Shown here: piece after piece, positions 1 to 11,105 of the stretch | Layout: each line of letters opens with the position of its first letter | How positions within the stretch are numbered: the first letter of the stretch is position 1 | DNA from: Magicicada septendecula | Taxonomy: Eukaryota; Arthropoda; Insecta; Hemiptera; Cicadidae | DNA: 64,000 nucleotides | Assembly (NCBI GenBank): GCA_034769895.1 | Contig: CM068374.1 | Span: forward strand, 354,130,302 to 354,194,301 | Direction of reading: 5' to 3' | Translations under genes and position numbers: made by a program | Notes under the pieces: generated by a model | The model's input: the letters and a program-made list of their open reading frames with translations, nothing else | The model's database searches: none | Told to the model about the DNA's origin: nothing

Positions 1-789
1 AAACGAGGTCGCTTCCAGGACTCACCTGGTCGCGGGGTGTATTTACCAAGTCCGGCAATGAGGGAATTGTGGGTCACTCTGTCGGAACGAACATAGAATC
101 TACGCGCCAGGCATCTCACGGTGTCATCAAAAGAGCGGACACCGAGTCCTCTCCTCAAAAGACGAGAAGAGTACCTCCGGGGGACTTTACACGGCAGCTT
201 CAGTCTCCGGTCGAGTGCGCGCTGGATCGTTGTTCTATGACCACGAGCCAGGTATCCCCAAACAGGACAGGCGTAGGTAATCACGGGCAACACGTACGAG
301 TTGACTATGAGCTTACCTAGCCGGGGGGTCATTGCCGGATTAGATAGCACGGGCCAGAGTCTACTGAGTTGCGCCGAAGCGCGTTGTCTGATATACTGTG
401 TATGGGTTCGCCAGGTGAGTCGGGAGTCCACGTGGAGCCCGAGATACTTGACGCTGTTGGTCCAGGGTACCTCGACGGGGCCTACATTAAGCGGCCGAGG
501 CCGCTTGCGTTTGCGTGAGAATATTACCGCGGCGCTCTTGGAAGCGTTAACGGCAACTCTCCAGTCATCGGTCCACCCGACATACCGGTACGCGTCGAGT
601 TGACGCTGGAGCTTAATTGCCGCATAACTTACGTTCGGCTCTGAGGCAAAAGCCGCAGTGTCGTCCGCGAACAGTGACAATTTAACTCCAGGAACTGGGG
701 GGCGTGTCGTTGACAAACAACGAGAACAGGAGAGGCCCAAGGACACTTCCCTGAGGGAAGGCGACAGCACACTCCAAACTGTCGCACTT
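1..789 (-). pseudogene. Jockey-type non-LTR retrotransposon reverse transcriptase, partial
   Basis: Reading the minus strand, one frame stays open from about 700 down to base 1, so the ORF runs out of the window. It holds the RT catalytic box LSLFADDTAAF (FADD at 660-671) and then thumb/connection sequence such as VKYLGLHVDSRLTW and LPVITYACPVW, the usual order in Jockey-superfamily ORF2. The preceding RT motif PQGSVLGPLLFSLFVND lies at about 700-760 in a different frame, so a one-base shift sits in a C-run near 700-710. Upstream of about 790 the similarity stops, giving a 5' truncation that is usual for LINEs. The block is much richer in GC than its AT-rich surroundings, as expected for a fairly recent copy. 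The product would copy element RNA at a nicked target; this copy is 5'-truncated and frameshifted. The clade is assigned from motif wording only. Confidence 0.8.
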
Positions 790-891
790 ATATTGTTGTC
801 TGTGGTTGGACTGCTACCTAATTGGCTGAGAGCCCAACCAATCCTGTTTCTCTACTGTGTTTTGAACAGAGTTATATGTTATACCCAAGGT

Positions 892-2601
892 AAATATCGG
901 TATGGAGAACCATACATGACTTCCATATTCTAAGATTTATATTTAAAATCATTTTCGAAATGAAATATTACCATAGAAACTACTTCTTTCTACTTACTGC
1001 TTCAGCCTTAACCACAGTACTGTGGTCACTAACGTATACCACCTCACGTTATCGCACTCGATTTTCACTGATGATGGAAGTCGATGGCATTGCCGAAACG
1101 TCTGGTTTTGTAGAAAACATTGGACTACGGCCAAATATCCCGGGAAGGAATTTTAACAAAAACTACTTCTTTGTTGCCGATAACGTTGTACACATATATA
1201 TATAAAAAATATGCATAAAATTAATGGATTGTATAAGTTAATGATTGATCTCCATTAAGTAGTAATATTATGATGTCCGTAATTAAAACATCAGAGCAGG
1301 TTTAGTGTGAATGAGGGTACACCGTGGACAAAAATTTTCAACATTTCCTATTGAGCGTTGTTTAGAGTAAAGCTGCGAATCTACAGTGTATGTTCACAGA
1401 ACAAACACGCGAAAAAGAAGGAGCGCTCCGAAGTCACTCATGGACCCTCAGCATCTTGCAGAGGGGTCATTCCCTAAAGACGAAAAGTCTGTCTATGAAT
1501 CGTTCCTCTGTAAACACGTGCAGTTACACTGCCCAGCGATCCACAGGAAGCAAATTGATGTCCATTTTTTTGGCTTGCACGCGTTATGTTGGTGTGGGTT
1601 TCGGCACTTTCCATTTAAAAACCGTGCAAATGTAAGAAAATAAACATGAGTGAGGCCAGAAATAACGCGAATTGTGTGTGTGTGTGTGTGTCTTCCCTGC
1701 CTTTTTATTGCTGTAGTCATAATAATAAAATGGAAACGTAAACATTACATAACTGAGATATGCTTACCTGCCACGAACGATATATTATTTTATACATGTA
1801 TATTAACTCATACATAATTTACATTAAAATGAAAAAATTATAATTTTATTGCCTGGCAACAAAATTATTTTATTTTTAACAATTACCATTGTTTGAAAAG
1901 TTTAAATGAATTTTCAAGTACTTTACTGTTGTTAAAACGTAAAAGGTTGCAGGTAAACTACCCCTTCCCCTTAACCGATCTTCATCAAAAACAATAGGTC
2001 TTGAGAACTCTACAATTTAGGGCTGTATGCAAATAATCTTTTGATTCTGTTTGAATTTGCGGCTCTTATCGTTTGCCATAGAAAATACCCTTGTATAGAA
2101 AACATAAAACGTTCCAGGTAAACTACCCCTTTCCCTTAACCGATCTTCACCAAAAACAATAGGTCTTGAGAACTCTATAATTCAGGGCTGTATGCGAAAC
2201 ATTATTTGATTCTGTTTGAATTTGCGGCTGTTATCGTTTGCCAAAAAAAAATTTCCCTTGATAAAAAAAAACCGTTGCTGGTAAACTACCCCTTTCCCTC
2301 AACCGATTTTCACCAAAAACAATAGGTCGTGAGTACTCTACAAAACAGCGCTGTATGCAAAAAATTATTTGATTCTGTTTGAATTTGCGGCTGTTATCGT
2401 TTGCCATAGAAAAAATCTACAGAAAGACAGACAGACACACACACAGATAGACACACAGACACACACACAGACACTTTTCGAAAAACGACTTTTTTTCATG
2501 TTTTGAGTGTAGTACAATCAGAATCTGCAATAATCTCTAACACGATTTTTTTTGCCATCACCATACTTCCATTTCCTTAAGGAACATGGAAGTAAAAGTC
2601 A
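892..2601 (-). mobile_element. Family A composite repeat, copy 1
   Basis: Full-looking copy of a repeat found many times in the window. On the minus strand it starts with a near-palindrome (2565-2593, core TTCCTTAAGGAA). Then come a conserved ~70-bp block, a CA/GA-rich microsatellite arm (about 2413-2476), three ~165-bp monomers (about 1950-2410), a unique middle part (1205-1930, with (TG)9 at 1673-1690) and a ~330-bp 3' part ending in a hairpin GTATGG-AGAA-CCATAC at 900-915. The same order is seen in reverse at 48260-49903. No conserved ORF is shared between copies, so it looks non-autonomous. No known family is recognised. The hairpin-plus-microsatellite-plus-tandem layout recalls DINE-1/MINE-type Helitrons, but no CTRR end is present. 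Confidence 0.75.
2565..2593. repeat. Near-perfect palindrome at the family A start
   Basis: A 29-base near-palindrome with a perfect 12-base core TTCCTTAAGGAA and arms ACTTCCAT/ATGGAAGT. Related copies occur at 2996-3024, about 3667-3700, 23606-23634, about 47009-47035 and 48265-48293, always at the same place in the repeat, just before the microsatellite arm. Confidence 0.85.
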
Positions 2602-2992
2602 ATTTTCGAAAAGTTTCTCTGTGTGTGTCTGTGTGTCTGTGTGTCTGTGTGTCTGTAGATTTTTTCTATGGCAAACGATAACAGCCGCAAATTCAAACAG
2701 AATCAAATAATTTTTTGCATACAGTCCTGATTTGTAGAGTACTCAAGACCTATTGTTTTTGGTGAAGATCGGTTAAGGGAAGAGGGTAGTTTACCTGCAA
2801 CTTTTTTTTTTTAATCAAGGGTAATTATTTTCTATGGCAAACGATAACAGCCGCAAATTCAAACAGAATCAAATAATGTTTTGCGTACAGCCCTGAATTG
2901 TAGAGTTCTCAAGATCTATAGTTTTTGGTGAAGATCGGTTAAGGGAAATGGGTAGTTTATCTGCAACATTTTATGTTTTAACAAGTGTAATT
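2602..2992 (+). repeat. Family A, truncated forward copy
   Basis: Begins inside the microsatellite arm (TTTTCGAAAAGT then TG/TC-rich DNA) directly against the start of copy 1, making a head-to-head inverted junction at about 2600. Two forward ~165-bp monomers follow, recognisable by CTATGGCAAACGATAAC, GAAGATCGGTTAAGGG and GTAGTTTACCTGCAAC. Confidence 0.75.
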
Positions 2993-5011
2993 TTTACTTC
3001 CATGTTCCTTAAGGAAATGGAAGTATGGTGATGGCAAAAAAATCGTGTTCGAGATTATTGCAGATTCTGATTGTACTACACTCAAAACATGAAAAAAAGT
3101 CATTTTTCGAAAAGTGTCTGTGTGTCTGTCTGTCTGTGTGTCTGTCTGTCTGTCTGTCTGTCTATGTGTCTGTGTGTCTGTAGATTTTTTTTCTCTGGCA
3201 AACGATAACAGCCGCAAATTCAAACAGAATCAAATAATTTTTTGCATACAGTCCTGATTTGTAGAGTGCTCAAGACCTCTTGTTTTTGGTGAAGATCGGT
3301 TAAGTGAAAGGGGTAGTTTACCAGTAACGTTTTTTTTTTAATCAAGGGTAATTATTGTCTATGGCAAACGATAACAGCCGCAAATTCAAACATAATCAAA
3401 TAGTGTTTTGCATACAGCCCTGAATTGCAGAGTTCTCAAGACCTGTTGTTTTTGGTGATTTCGGTTAAGGGAAAGCGGTAGTTTACCTGCAACGTTTTAT
3501 GTTTTAAAGGGTATTTTCTATGGCAAACGATAAGAGCCGCAAAGTCAAACAAAATCAAATAATGTTTTGCATACAGCTCTGATTTGTAGAGTACTCAAGA
3601 CCTATTGTTTTTGGTGAAGATCGGTTAACGGGAAGGGGGAGTTTACCTGCAACGTTTTTCTTATCAAGGGTAATTTTTACTTCCATATTCCTTAAGGAAT
3701 GGAAGTGTGGTGATGTTTTCTATGGCAAACGATAAGAGCCGCAAATTCAAACAGAATCAAATAATGTTTTGCATACTGCCCTGAATTGTAGAGTTCCCAA
3801 GACCTGCTTGTTTTGGTGTAGATCGGTTAAGGGAATAGGGTTGTTTACCTGCAACATTTTATGTTTTAACAAGGGTAATTTGTTTCTCTGATGAACGATA
3901 ACTGCCGTAAATTCAAAACGAATCAACTACTCTTTTGCATACCTTTTTGAGATACAGAACTGTTGAGTATCTGAATATAGGTCTGTTGATTTTGCTGAAG
4001 ATCGGTTAATGGCAATGGGTAGTTTACCTGCAACGTTTTATATTTTAACAAGGGTATTTATTATGGCAAACGATAAGAGCCGCAAATTTAAACAGAATCA
4101 AATAATGGTTTGCATACAGCCCTGAATTGTAGAGGACTGAAGATCTATTGATTTTGGTGAAGATCGGTTTAGAGAAAGGGGTAGTTTACCTGCAACTTTT
4201 TATGTTTTAAATTTTTTCTATGACGAACGATAACTGCCGTAAATTTAAAAAAAATCAAATAATTTTATGCACACTTTACTAAATTGTAGAGAACTCAAGG
4301 TCTGTTGATTTTGGTGAAGATCGGTAAAGGGAAAGGGGTAGTTTACCTGAAACATGTTATGTTGTAACAAGAGAAATGTTTTCATGACGAACGATAACTG
4401 CCGCAAATTGAAACAGAATCAAATATTTTTTTTTTTGCATGCATCCCTGCATTGTAGAGGACTGAAGTTCTATTGATTTTGGTGAAGATCGGTTTAGAGA
4501 AAGGGGTAGTTTACCTGCAACGTTTTATGTTTTAACAAGAGTACAGTACTTAATTTTGATAAATAAGTACCTATCTTGATAACAAGCTCATAATAATCCA
4601 CTGTAGAAACGTAGATGAAATATCTATAAATGAAGATGTTAGGTGAACGGGGTGGGGGTAATTTTCTATAAATGAAAATTATAATTGAAGGGGGAGGGAA
4701 AATTTTTTATGTGTACTACGTTATCGGCTACAAAGAAGTAGTTCTTTGTAAAAACTTCCTTCCCGGGCTGTTTAGCCGTAGTCCAATGTTTTCTGCAAAA
4801 CCAGACTTTTCTGCAGTGCCATCGACTTCCATCACAGTGAAAATCGAGTGCGAAAACGTGAGGTGGTATACGTTAGTGACCACAGTACTGTGGTTTAAGG
4901 CTGAAGCAATAAGTAGAAAGAAGTAGTTTCTATGGAAATATTTCATTTCGAATATGATTTTAAATATAAATCTTAGAACATGGAAGTCATGTATGGATCT
5001 CCATACCGATA
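2993..5011 (+). mobile_element. Family A composite repeat, copy 3 with a long monomer array
   Basis: Starts TTTTTACTTCCATGTTCC (palindrome at 2996-3024), then a TG/TC microsatellite arm (about 3112-3182), then about eight divergent ~165-bp monomers to about 4545, then the ~330-bp 3' part with the closing hairpin near 4995-5011. Monomer phase can be followed by the GATCGGTTA-type box at about 3293, 3460, 3617, 3817, 4000, 4165, 4318 and 4487, a spacing of roughly 153-200 bases. At about 3667-3713 a minimal start module without microsatellite sits between two monomers. The unique middle part present in copies 1 and 48260-49903 is absent. Confidence 0.75.
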
Positions 5012-6292
5012 TTTTTTTTGACATACGATAACTGCCGTAAATTCAAACAGAATCAACTAGTCTTTTGCATACCTTTTTGAATTATACAAAAGCTCAAGGT
5101 CTGGTGATTTTGTTGAAGATCAGTTAAGGGAAAGGGGTAGTTTACCTGCAACGTTTTTATTTTAACAAGGGTATTTTATATGGCAACCGATAAGAGCCGC
5201 AAATTCAAACAGAATCAAATAATGTTTTGCCTACACCCTGAATTGTAGAGTTCTCAAGACCTGTTCGTTTTGGTAAAGATCGGTTAAGGGAAAGGGGTAG
5301 TTTACCAGCAACGTTTTTTTATCAAGGGTAATTTTTTTCTATGGCAAACGATAACAGCCGCAAATTCAAACAGAATCAAATAATGTTTTGCATACAGCCT
5401 TGTATTGTAGAGTTCTCAAGACCTATTGGTGTTGGTGAAGATCGGTTTAGGGATAGGGGTAGTTTACCTGCAACATTTTGTTTTAACAAGGGTAATTTTT
5501 TATATGATGAACGATAACTGCCGTAAATTCAAACAGAATCAAATAATTTTTTGCACACGTTCCTGAGTTGTAGGGAACTCAAGGCCTATTAATTTTGGTG
5601 AAGATCGGTTAAGGGAAAGGGGTAGTTTACCTGCAACATTTTATGTTGTAACAAGAGAAATGTTTTCATGACGAACGATAACTGCCGCACATTCAAACAG
5701 AATCAAATATTTTTTTGCATGCATCCCTTCATTGTAGAGGACTGAAGGTCTATTGATTTTGGTGAAGATCGGTTAGAGAAAGGGGTAGTTTACCTGCAAC
5801 GTTTTATGTTTTAACAAGAGTAAAGTACTTAATTTTGATAAATAAAGTATCCTGATAAGAAGCTCATAATAATCCACTGTAGAAACGTAGATGAAATATC
5901 TATAAATGAAGATGTTAGGTGAACGGGGTGGGGGTAATTTTCTATAAATGAAAATTATAATTGAAGGGGGAGGGAAAAATTTTTTATATGTACTACGTTA
6001 TTGGCTACAAAGAAGTAGTTCTTTGTTAAAATTCCTTCCCGGGCTGTTTAGCCATAGTCCAATGTTTTCTGCAAAACCAGACTTTTCGGCAGTGCCATCG
6101 TCTGCCATCATCAGTGAAAATCAAGTGCGAAAACGTGAGGTGGTATACGTTAGTGACCACAGTACATTGGTTAAGGCTGAATCAATAAGTAGAAAGAAGT
6201 AGTTTCTATGGAAATATTTCATTTCGAATATGATTTTAAATATAAATCTTAGAACATGGAAGTCATGTATGGTTCTCCATACCGATATCTTT
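5012..6292 (+). repeat. Family A, copy 4 lacking the start module
   Basis: Directly follows the 3' hairpin of the previous copy. It opens inside a monomer (CATACGATAACTGCCG), carries about five monomers to about 5810 and then the same 3' part with the hairpin near 6266-6283. The 3' parts at 4560-5011 and 5820-6292 are near duplicates, so this looks like a tandem duplication of the 3' two-thirds of the element. Confidence 0.7.
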
Positions 6293-6831
6293 ATTGAATT
6301 GTGAACAGAAAAACATAGGGTGACTGAAAATACTTTTAAAATGAATTTGTAGTAAACTTAGAAGACAAACTAAATATAATTACTTTTTAAATCTGTCTTA
6401 AATATGTAAACAAGTGGAGTAAGAAAATTGCATAGGATGTATTAACCTATCATTGCATTTGTACATAATATGTATTAATTTTACTTTAAAATGATTGAAA
6501 TAATTTATACCAAAACTCAGATTAAATTATAAAACTATAAATAATATGCTGATAAAATAAAACATGTCTAATTCATCAACTTCTGTAATTTTAAAAATGT
6601 TTATTAAAAAAACTGGGGAAAAAGTATAAGAGACTTTTGTGTGTAAAATGATAAAACATGCAGGGAAATAGATGAAAAGCTGATAAAAATTTATTAGATG
6701 GTACAAAATTAGACTGAACTGACAAAGTTAATAGAATTGTTATAGGAAGGAAAAAAGAATATTGTAAACTTTTTCAAAAAAATAGAAAAACGATAAATTA
6801 TGGTAAAAGAATAAATTAAAATAAAAAGCAT
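6293..6831. other. AT-rich stretch, no gene seen
   Basis: Very AT-rich sequence with only short chance ORFs. No motif or repeat was recognised. Confidence 0.6.
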
Positions 6832-7023
6832 TACCGTAAGGTGGGGTGACTTTGCCTGGTTTTTGAAATTCTTGTTTATTCAAATTAATTCTTTTTGTCC
6901 TGGATAAGGAACTTTTAAATATAAAATTGTGAAACACCCTTAAAATCCTTAGTTTCATAGACCATATGATGTACAATAAAAAATATGTAGTGATATATTT
7001 ATTAAAAAAGACAATACCCAACC

Positions 7024-7059
7024 AGGCAAACTCACCCCTTAATCGGGGTGACTTTGCCT
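7024..7059. repeat. Subterminal hairpin in the pogo-like element
   Basis: Inverted repeat AGGCAAACTCACCCC / GGGGTGACTTTGCCT with one mismatch and a 6-base loop. The same word is present near the left end at 6843, which suggests reiterated transposase-binding or terminal sequences. Confidence 0.7.
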
Positions 7060-7212
7060 ACACCACATTTTCCGCTAGTAATGCCCCTAATAATAGGAGA
7101 CAGAGCAATGTCACCCACAGAAAACTTATTGAAAATGGTTAAACAATATGTATATGTACTTACCCAACATATCTTGTTATCCAAAATGTGTCAAATGATA
7201 TATAATACACTT

Positions 7213-7726
7213 TGTGACGGAAGCGGTATGCGAACATCTGCTCTCCGGTACCAGCGGTGGACATCAGCAGCCGCCGAGACGTGACCAACTACGTGTTCGG
7301 AGCTAGCCAATCAGCGATCCCGGTTAGTTAATAAAACCCGGGCCGGCAGAAAATTTCGACGCACTCTTCATCGCCACGCCATCGGACGCACTTCATCTCC
7401 TCTCGGGCCGAGAGAGGACGACATCGGCGCGGAGTCAGCCGGAAGGAACAGCCGAAGAATAGAACCGCCGCCGTTCTTGCGTCTTCGCACTCCCGTTCCG
7501 TGCCAGCGATGGATTTCGCTGGGCCGGCAGCCGACTCTACAACTGGTGCCGAAAGAAGAGGAGGACTGCAGTACGCCACGAACAGCGGGCGCAGCCGCCG
7601 AACATCTCAGCGCGGCACTACCAACATCACCGTTCTCGCCACTCGGTCCTTTTTAGGGCCACCAAAATAAATAGAGTGTACGATTGGCGCCATTTGTCAT
7701 GCGGCAAGCCTTTTTGTCCGGTGACA
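7213..7726 (+). mobile_element. Solo LTR (Ty3/gypsy type) with 4-bp target duplication
   Basis: A 514-bp GC-rich block begins TGTGACGG and ends GGTGACA, with TG...CA ends, and is flanked by the direct repeat ACTT (7209-7212 and 7727-7730). Inside are a CCAAT box (7307-7311), a TATA-like AATAAAA (7330-7336) and a polyadenylation word AATAAA (7666-7671), in the order expected of U3-R-U5 on the plus strand. No internal retroelement sequence adjoins it, so it is best read as the product of LTR-LTR recombination. The family is not one of the three gypsy elements in the window. Confidence 0.75.
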
Positions 7727-7864
7727 ACTTATAAATTTGGTTTCTTTTAAAATTATTTTCTTCAATTAGCAATTATTTTCAAAACATATTTACAAACCTA
7801 AACATATTTACATTTACATCTTGACAAAAAAAATATTCAAATAGAAATCATATTTACAAAACAT

Positions 7865-8734
7865 TCAAGGTCCAAAACTGTCTATTTCAGGAATGTAATA
7901 GAAACCTCTTCTGGTTTCCTGCACATCAATTTTTTTAACAACATCACACCTATTATACAAGAGTTTTTCTTCTTTGGATGGCAACTTCCAAGCTTTTTCC
8001 CCTTTCTCCATGCATTTCACTGTTAAACCTTGTACAGAAATGTTTAACACTTGACCAGGAAACAGTCCTTCATTATACTTTACAATAACATAATCGCCAA
8101 CACAATAATCTCTTTTACCAGTCACTGAAGCTTGACAAACACTATCACCATTCAAAACTTCATCAGCCTCATCTACTTCTTCTTCATTTGTTATTATTGA
8201 TACATTGAAAGAAGAATTGCCAGATTATACAATGCTAAATAAATCATTATCGACATCTTGAGAAGAACCGGAACATACAAAGTCGTTCAGACAAATACTT
8301 TTGCCAGGAGGCACATTAAGTTTTTTTCGTTGTGTTCGTGATTTTTTAAATAATTCTCCTCTTTTCTTTTTTAAATGTTAAAGGAAAGCTTCCCCAACAT
8401 CAACAGACAGTGTTGTATCACCTGAGGATATACTACTGCAATCATCAGATGGAAGTCTTTTCAGAATTTCATTGCAGTCGATGGGGAAGATGCTGCATTT
8501 CCTGAAACCTGATGGTACAATCTCTTTAAATTTAGGCTTCATTTGTCCCCCTGGTTTTTTGGTATAAATACCCTTTATTTTGTTGGACAAGGTCCTATGA
8601 GGTATACCAAACGTTTGGCTGGCCGTTGTTTTGGGCATCCCACTTTTAACAGCTTCCATACATTCCTGAAGAGCATCTTTTGAGTAATTCCCATAAGAAC
8701 GGCTCCCAAGTTGTTTTACATATAATCGTGGCAT
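7865..8734 (-). pseudogene. pogo-like transposase remnant: psq helix-turn-helix plus C-terminus, DDE core missing
   Basis: The start is the ATG at 8734-8732 (MPRLYV), the common opening of this family; upstream lies a pyrimidine tract and CAG like a 3' splice site. Residues ~14-60 form a pipsqueak-type helix-turn-helix (KDALQECMEAVKSGMP, then ASQTFGIPHRTLSNKIKG), which in pogo/Tigger proteins binds the inverted repeats. By residue ~70 the text already matches the C-terminal part (SGFRKCSIFPIDCNEILKRL), so the central catalytic DDE domain, normally about 250 residues, is gone. The same frame continues through two stop codons (8378-8380 and 8225-8227) to a basic stretch LNVPPGKSI and a C-terminal module (VGDYVIVKYNEGLFPGQV) ending at 7865. 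Such a protein could bind DNA but could not transpose. The family assignment is from motif recall. Confidence 0.7.
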
Positions 8735-9021
8735 ACTTTCTGTAAGCAAAAAAAAAGCAAATTACCAGTAAATAATTGTAATTGTAAAATGCTATTAACT
8801 TAGTTTTAAATAAATTGTGATGTCTTTAATGTTCGGATTTCTTTAAACGTTATTTATTGAAATATGTAAACAAATGATGTACTTTTTAAAAAGAAAATAG
8901 TAGACCTATTAGTATTTCTCTAAAATAAATTCAAGAATATCTTGTTTATTTCGTAAAGATAATATTTAGATAAGTGGACAGTGTTTCCGAAAATATAACC
9001 TCAAAATACCACCTTACGGTA

Positions 9022-10655
9022 TTAAATTTGTACACTATGTTTAAATTATATTATATAAAAACATTATATTTCAAATATCAACACCAGACTTTAATGTTTA
9101 GTGTTCTTTGGTAACAAAAAATTCATGTTAGCAGTACCGGCACCATATTTAAACCTAGGCAACCTTGGCAGATGTCTAAGGTGGTTCTTCACAAGGAACA
9201 ATGGTGGTTCTTGCCACCACTTTTTATAGAATTTATTTTTTGTATCTTTTGTGTACTTTATTTCATCCCCATTGTTTTGGGTAGATTACTTACCCAAAAT
9301 GTATCTTACTAGAAAGGAGGTGTCTTATGAAGTTCTGCAAAACAGACCCAAAAAGTAGATGAGAAAATGTCTCCATGATTTTGAAGATTCTTTAGTAGAC
9401 AAACGTCTTCATATAAGATTATTTTTAGTATCTTGTGAAACTGAAGTTGATGAAAAACTTTCCATGTTACACTGTACAGTGTGCTATGAAAAAAAGGTGC
9501 ATTAGATATTTGTCCAAACTTTGAAGTGGTGTTTTGTATTTTCCTTTGTACACCATTCATTATTTGTAACACCAGGCCTTTCTTGCTTCTGAAAAAAGTG
9601 AAAATTTATCTTTGTTCTTCTGTTAGAGAGGGCAGGTTGAATACTTGATCTGTGCTGTACATAGAATTGCTAAAATCTAAAGTGCTTTATTGAATAGACT
9701 ATAACAATATCCTCAGCAACTTCACCCAAGTGAATATGTATGAAGAAGGTTTCTGTAATATAAACTGCATGCATTTAGTAGGTTTTTTAATGTTCTGTAG
9801 CATATACTATTTCATATATGCAGTGTGGATATAAGGACATAATTAGGAGAATTTTGTACGTGGCCAGTAAGAATAGTGCTGTCAAGAGCGACCTAATTCT
9901 AAATCCAGCTCTACATAAATTAATTTGTCATTTTGTCTACTCCATCACCCCTATGGTCAATGAAGTGACAAATTCATCAGTCTGCTGCAGTTTTATGAGA
10001 AATGATACAACATTTGTAGTAGGGTTATGATAACACACTTAAAATGTGGTATGTTGTAGAACAATTCTGAATGAAATGCTCAAACAAAGTACCTGTGTAC
10101 CAACAGAAAGGTACTGAACTACAGAAACATTAATGCTTTTAATATTTTACTTATAGTGATAATAAGTCTCTATCTCTGTCTGTCTCTCTCCCTCTCTCTC
10201 TCTCAGATTATCATTCTATTATTGGTTTTATTTGACACTATTAATTTTGATCTAGACCAGTCTGCATTTATCAGGTTGGTGTAAGTTGCATTGTAGCTTG
10301 GGAAAATACAACCTTCTTGGCAGAACCAATTTTTCCCTAAAATCGTGGTTTGAAAAATATAGAAGCACAAAATGCATTCAGAGCATGTACTGGCTATTTT
10401 ATTAACCTTAAGTAGTGTTCAGCATGTAAGTAGGGTTAACCCCTCGTCCAGCGTGTTCATATCTCTGATTCCATCCATCATTCACTCTCAAAGATTTCCA
10501 ACCTTCTCTTGCTTTCAGAAGCCTTTTGTTCATGATTTGTACAGGTAAACTGCAGTGCTTGGCTGAAATTTTCTACAAGTTATTTTATTACTGATATAGG
10601 AATTTTATATGCAGAGATATGGTATTAACAATCATAAATGACAAGATTCTATTGA
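9022..10655. other. No gene seen; AT-rich with short hairpin and CT run
   Basis: No coding similarity recognised on either strand. A 9-bp-stem hairpin TTTTGGGTA / TACCCAAAA lies at 9275-9299, and a CT-rich run lies at about 10171-10205. Confidence 0.5.
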
Positions 10656-10659
10656 TTGG

Positions 10660-10875
10660 ATTTGTTAGAAAGAGAAAAGTACCGTAAGTCGGATTGGTCA
10701 CATCTTGAGAAGATACTGTTTACAAAAATTAATACTGGAAGAGAAAGAAAAAGACATAGTATGCTGATGGATTTTGTCAGTGAGCAGTGTTAGAGACCAT
10801 AAAGGCAAAATGCAGAGCTAGACAGAACATAAAGAGGACTGTTTAGCTGAACTCTGCCCTTGGAGAGAATTGCCA
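10660..10875 (+). pseudogene. Possible degenerate non-LTR retrotransposon C-terminus
   Basis: A plus-strand frame reads RIGHILRRY followed by a charged stretch (EEKEKD) and later CLAELCPWRELP. This resembles the poorly conserved C-terminal end of RTE/CR1-like ORF2 proteins, where an IGHILRR box is followed by charged residues. Stop codons interrupt it. The match is short and from memory, so this is a weak call; chance similarity is possible. Confidence 0.3.
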
Positions 10876-11105
10876 TGACGATACTCTGTTTTTTTAAGAA
10901 GTTATAATAATAAGCACAAATGATACATAGTAGCTTCTTGTCAGTCTAAAACAATATTATATGATCAGTATAAGTACGGTGTGATCCTAAAGTACACGGG
11001 CAACTATGCATGGAAAGGTGATGCTGAAATGCCCTTCAGGTTGTGTTGCACTAATAATAGAAGATAATGTATAAAGAACCACCGCTAACACGGTAAATAA
11101 AACTA

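Larger units (their letters stand above)
6834..9019 (-). mobile_element. pogo-like (Tc1/mariner superfamily) element with TA target duplication
   Basis: The ends are inverted repeats: CCGTAAGGTGG at 6834-6844 and its complement ending at 9019. Each is flanked by TA (6832-6833 and 9020-9021), the target duplication of the Tc1/mariner/pogo superfamily. The minus strand carries a degenerate transposase-like ORF (7865-8734). The left end also holds the motif GGGGTGACTTTGCC twice (6843-6856 and 7045-7058) with an inverted near-copy at 7024-7038, so 6843-7038 could be a second small inverted-repeat unit. A solo LTR (7213-7726) is nested inside; without it the element is about 1.67 kb. Confidence 0.75.

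Noticed and set aside
1386-1643. Possible gene fragment in the middle part of family A
   Set aside because: The inverted copy at 48925-49212 and the third copy at 50208-50515 do not keep the same frame.
7328-7579. Minus-strand ORF over 7328-7579 as a gene
   Set aside because: Chance ORF within a GC-rich solo LTR whose signals read on the plus strand.
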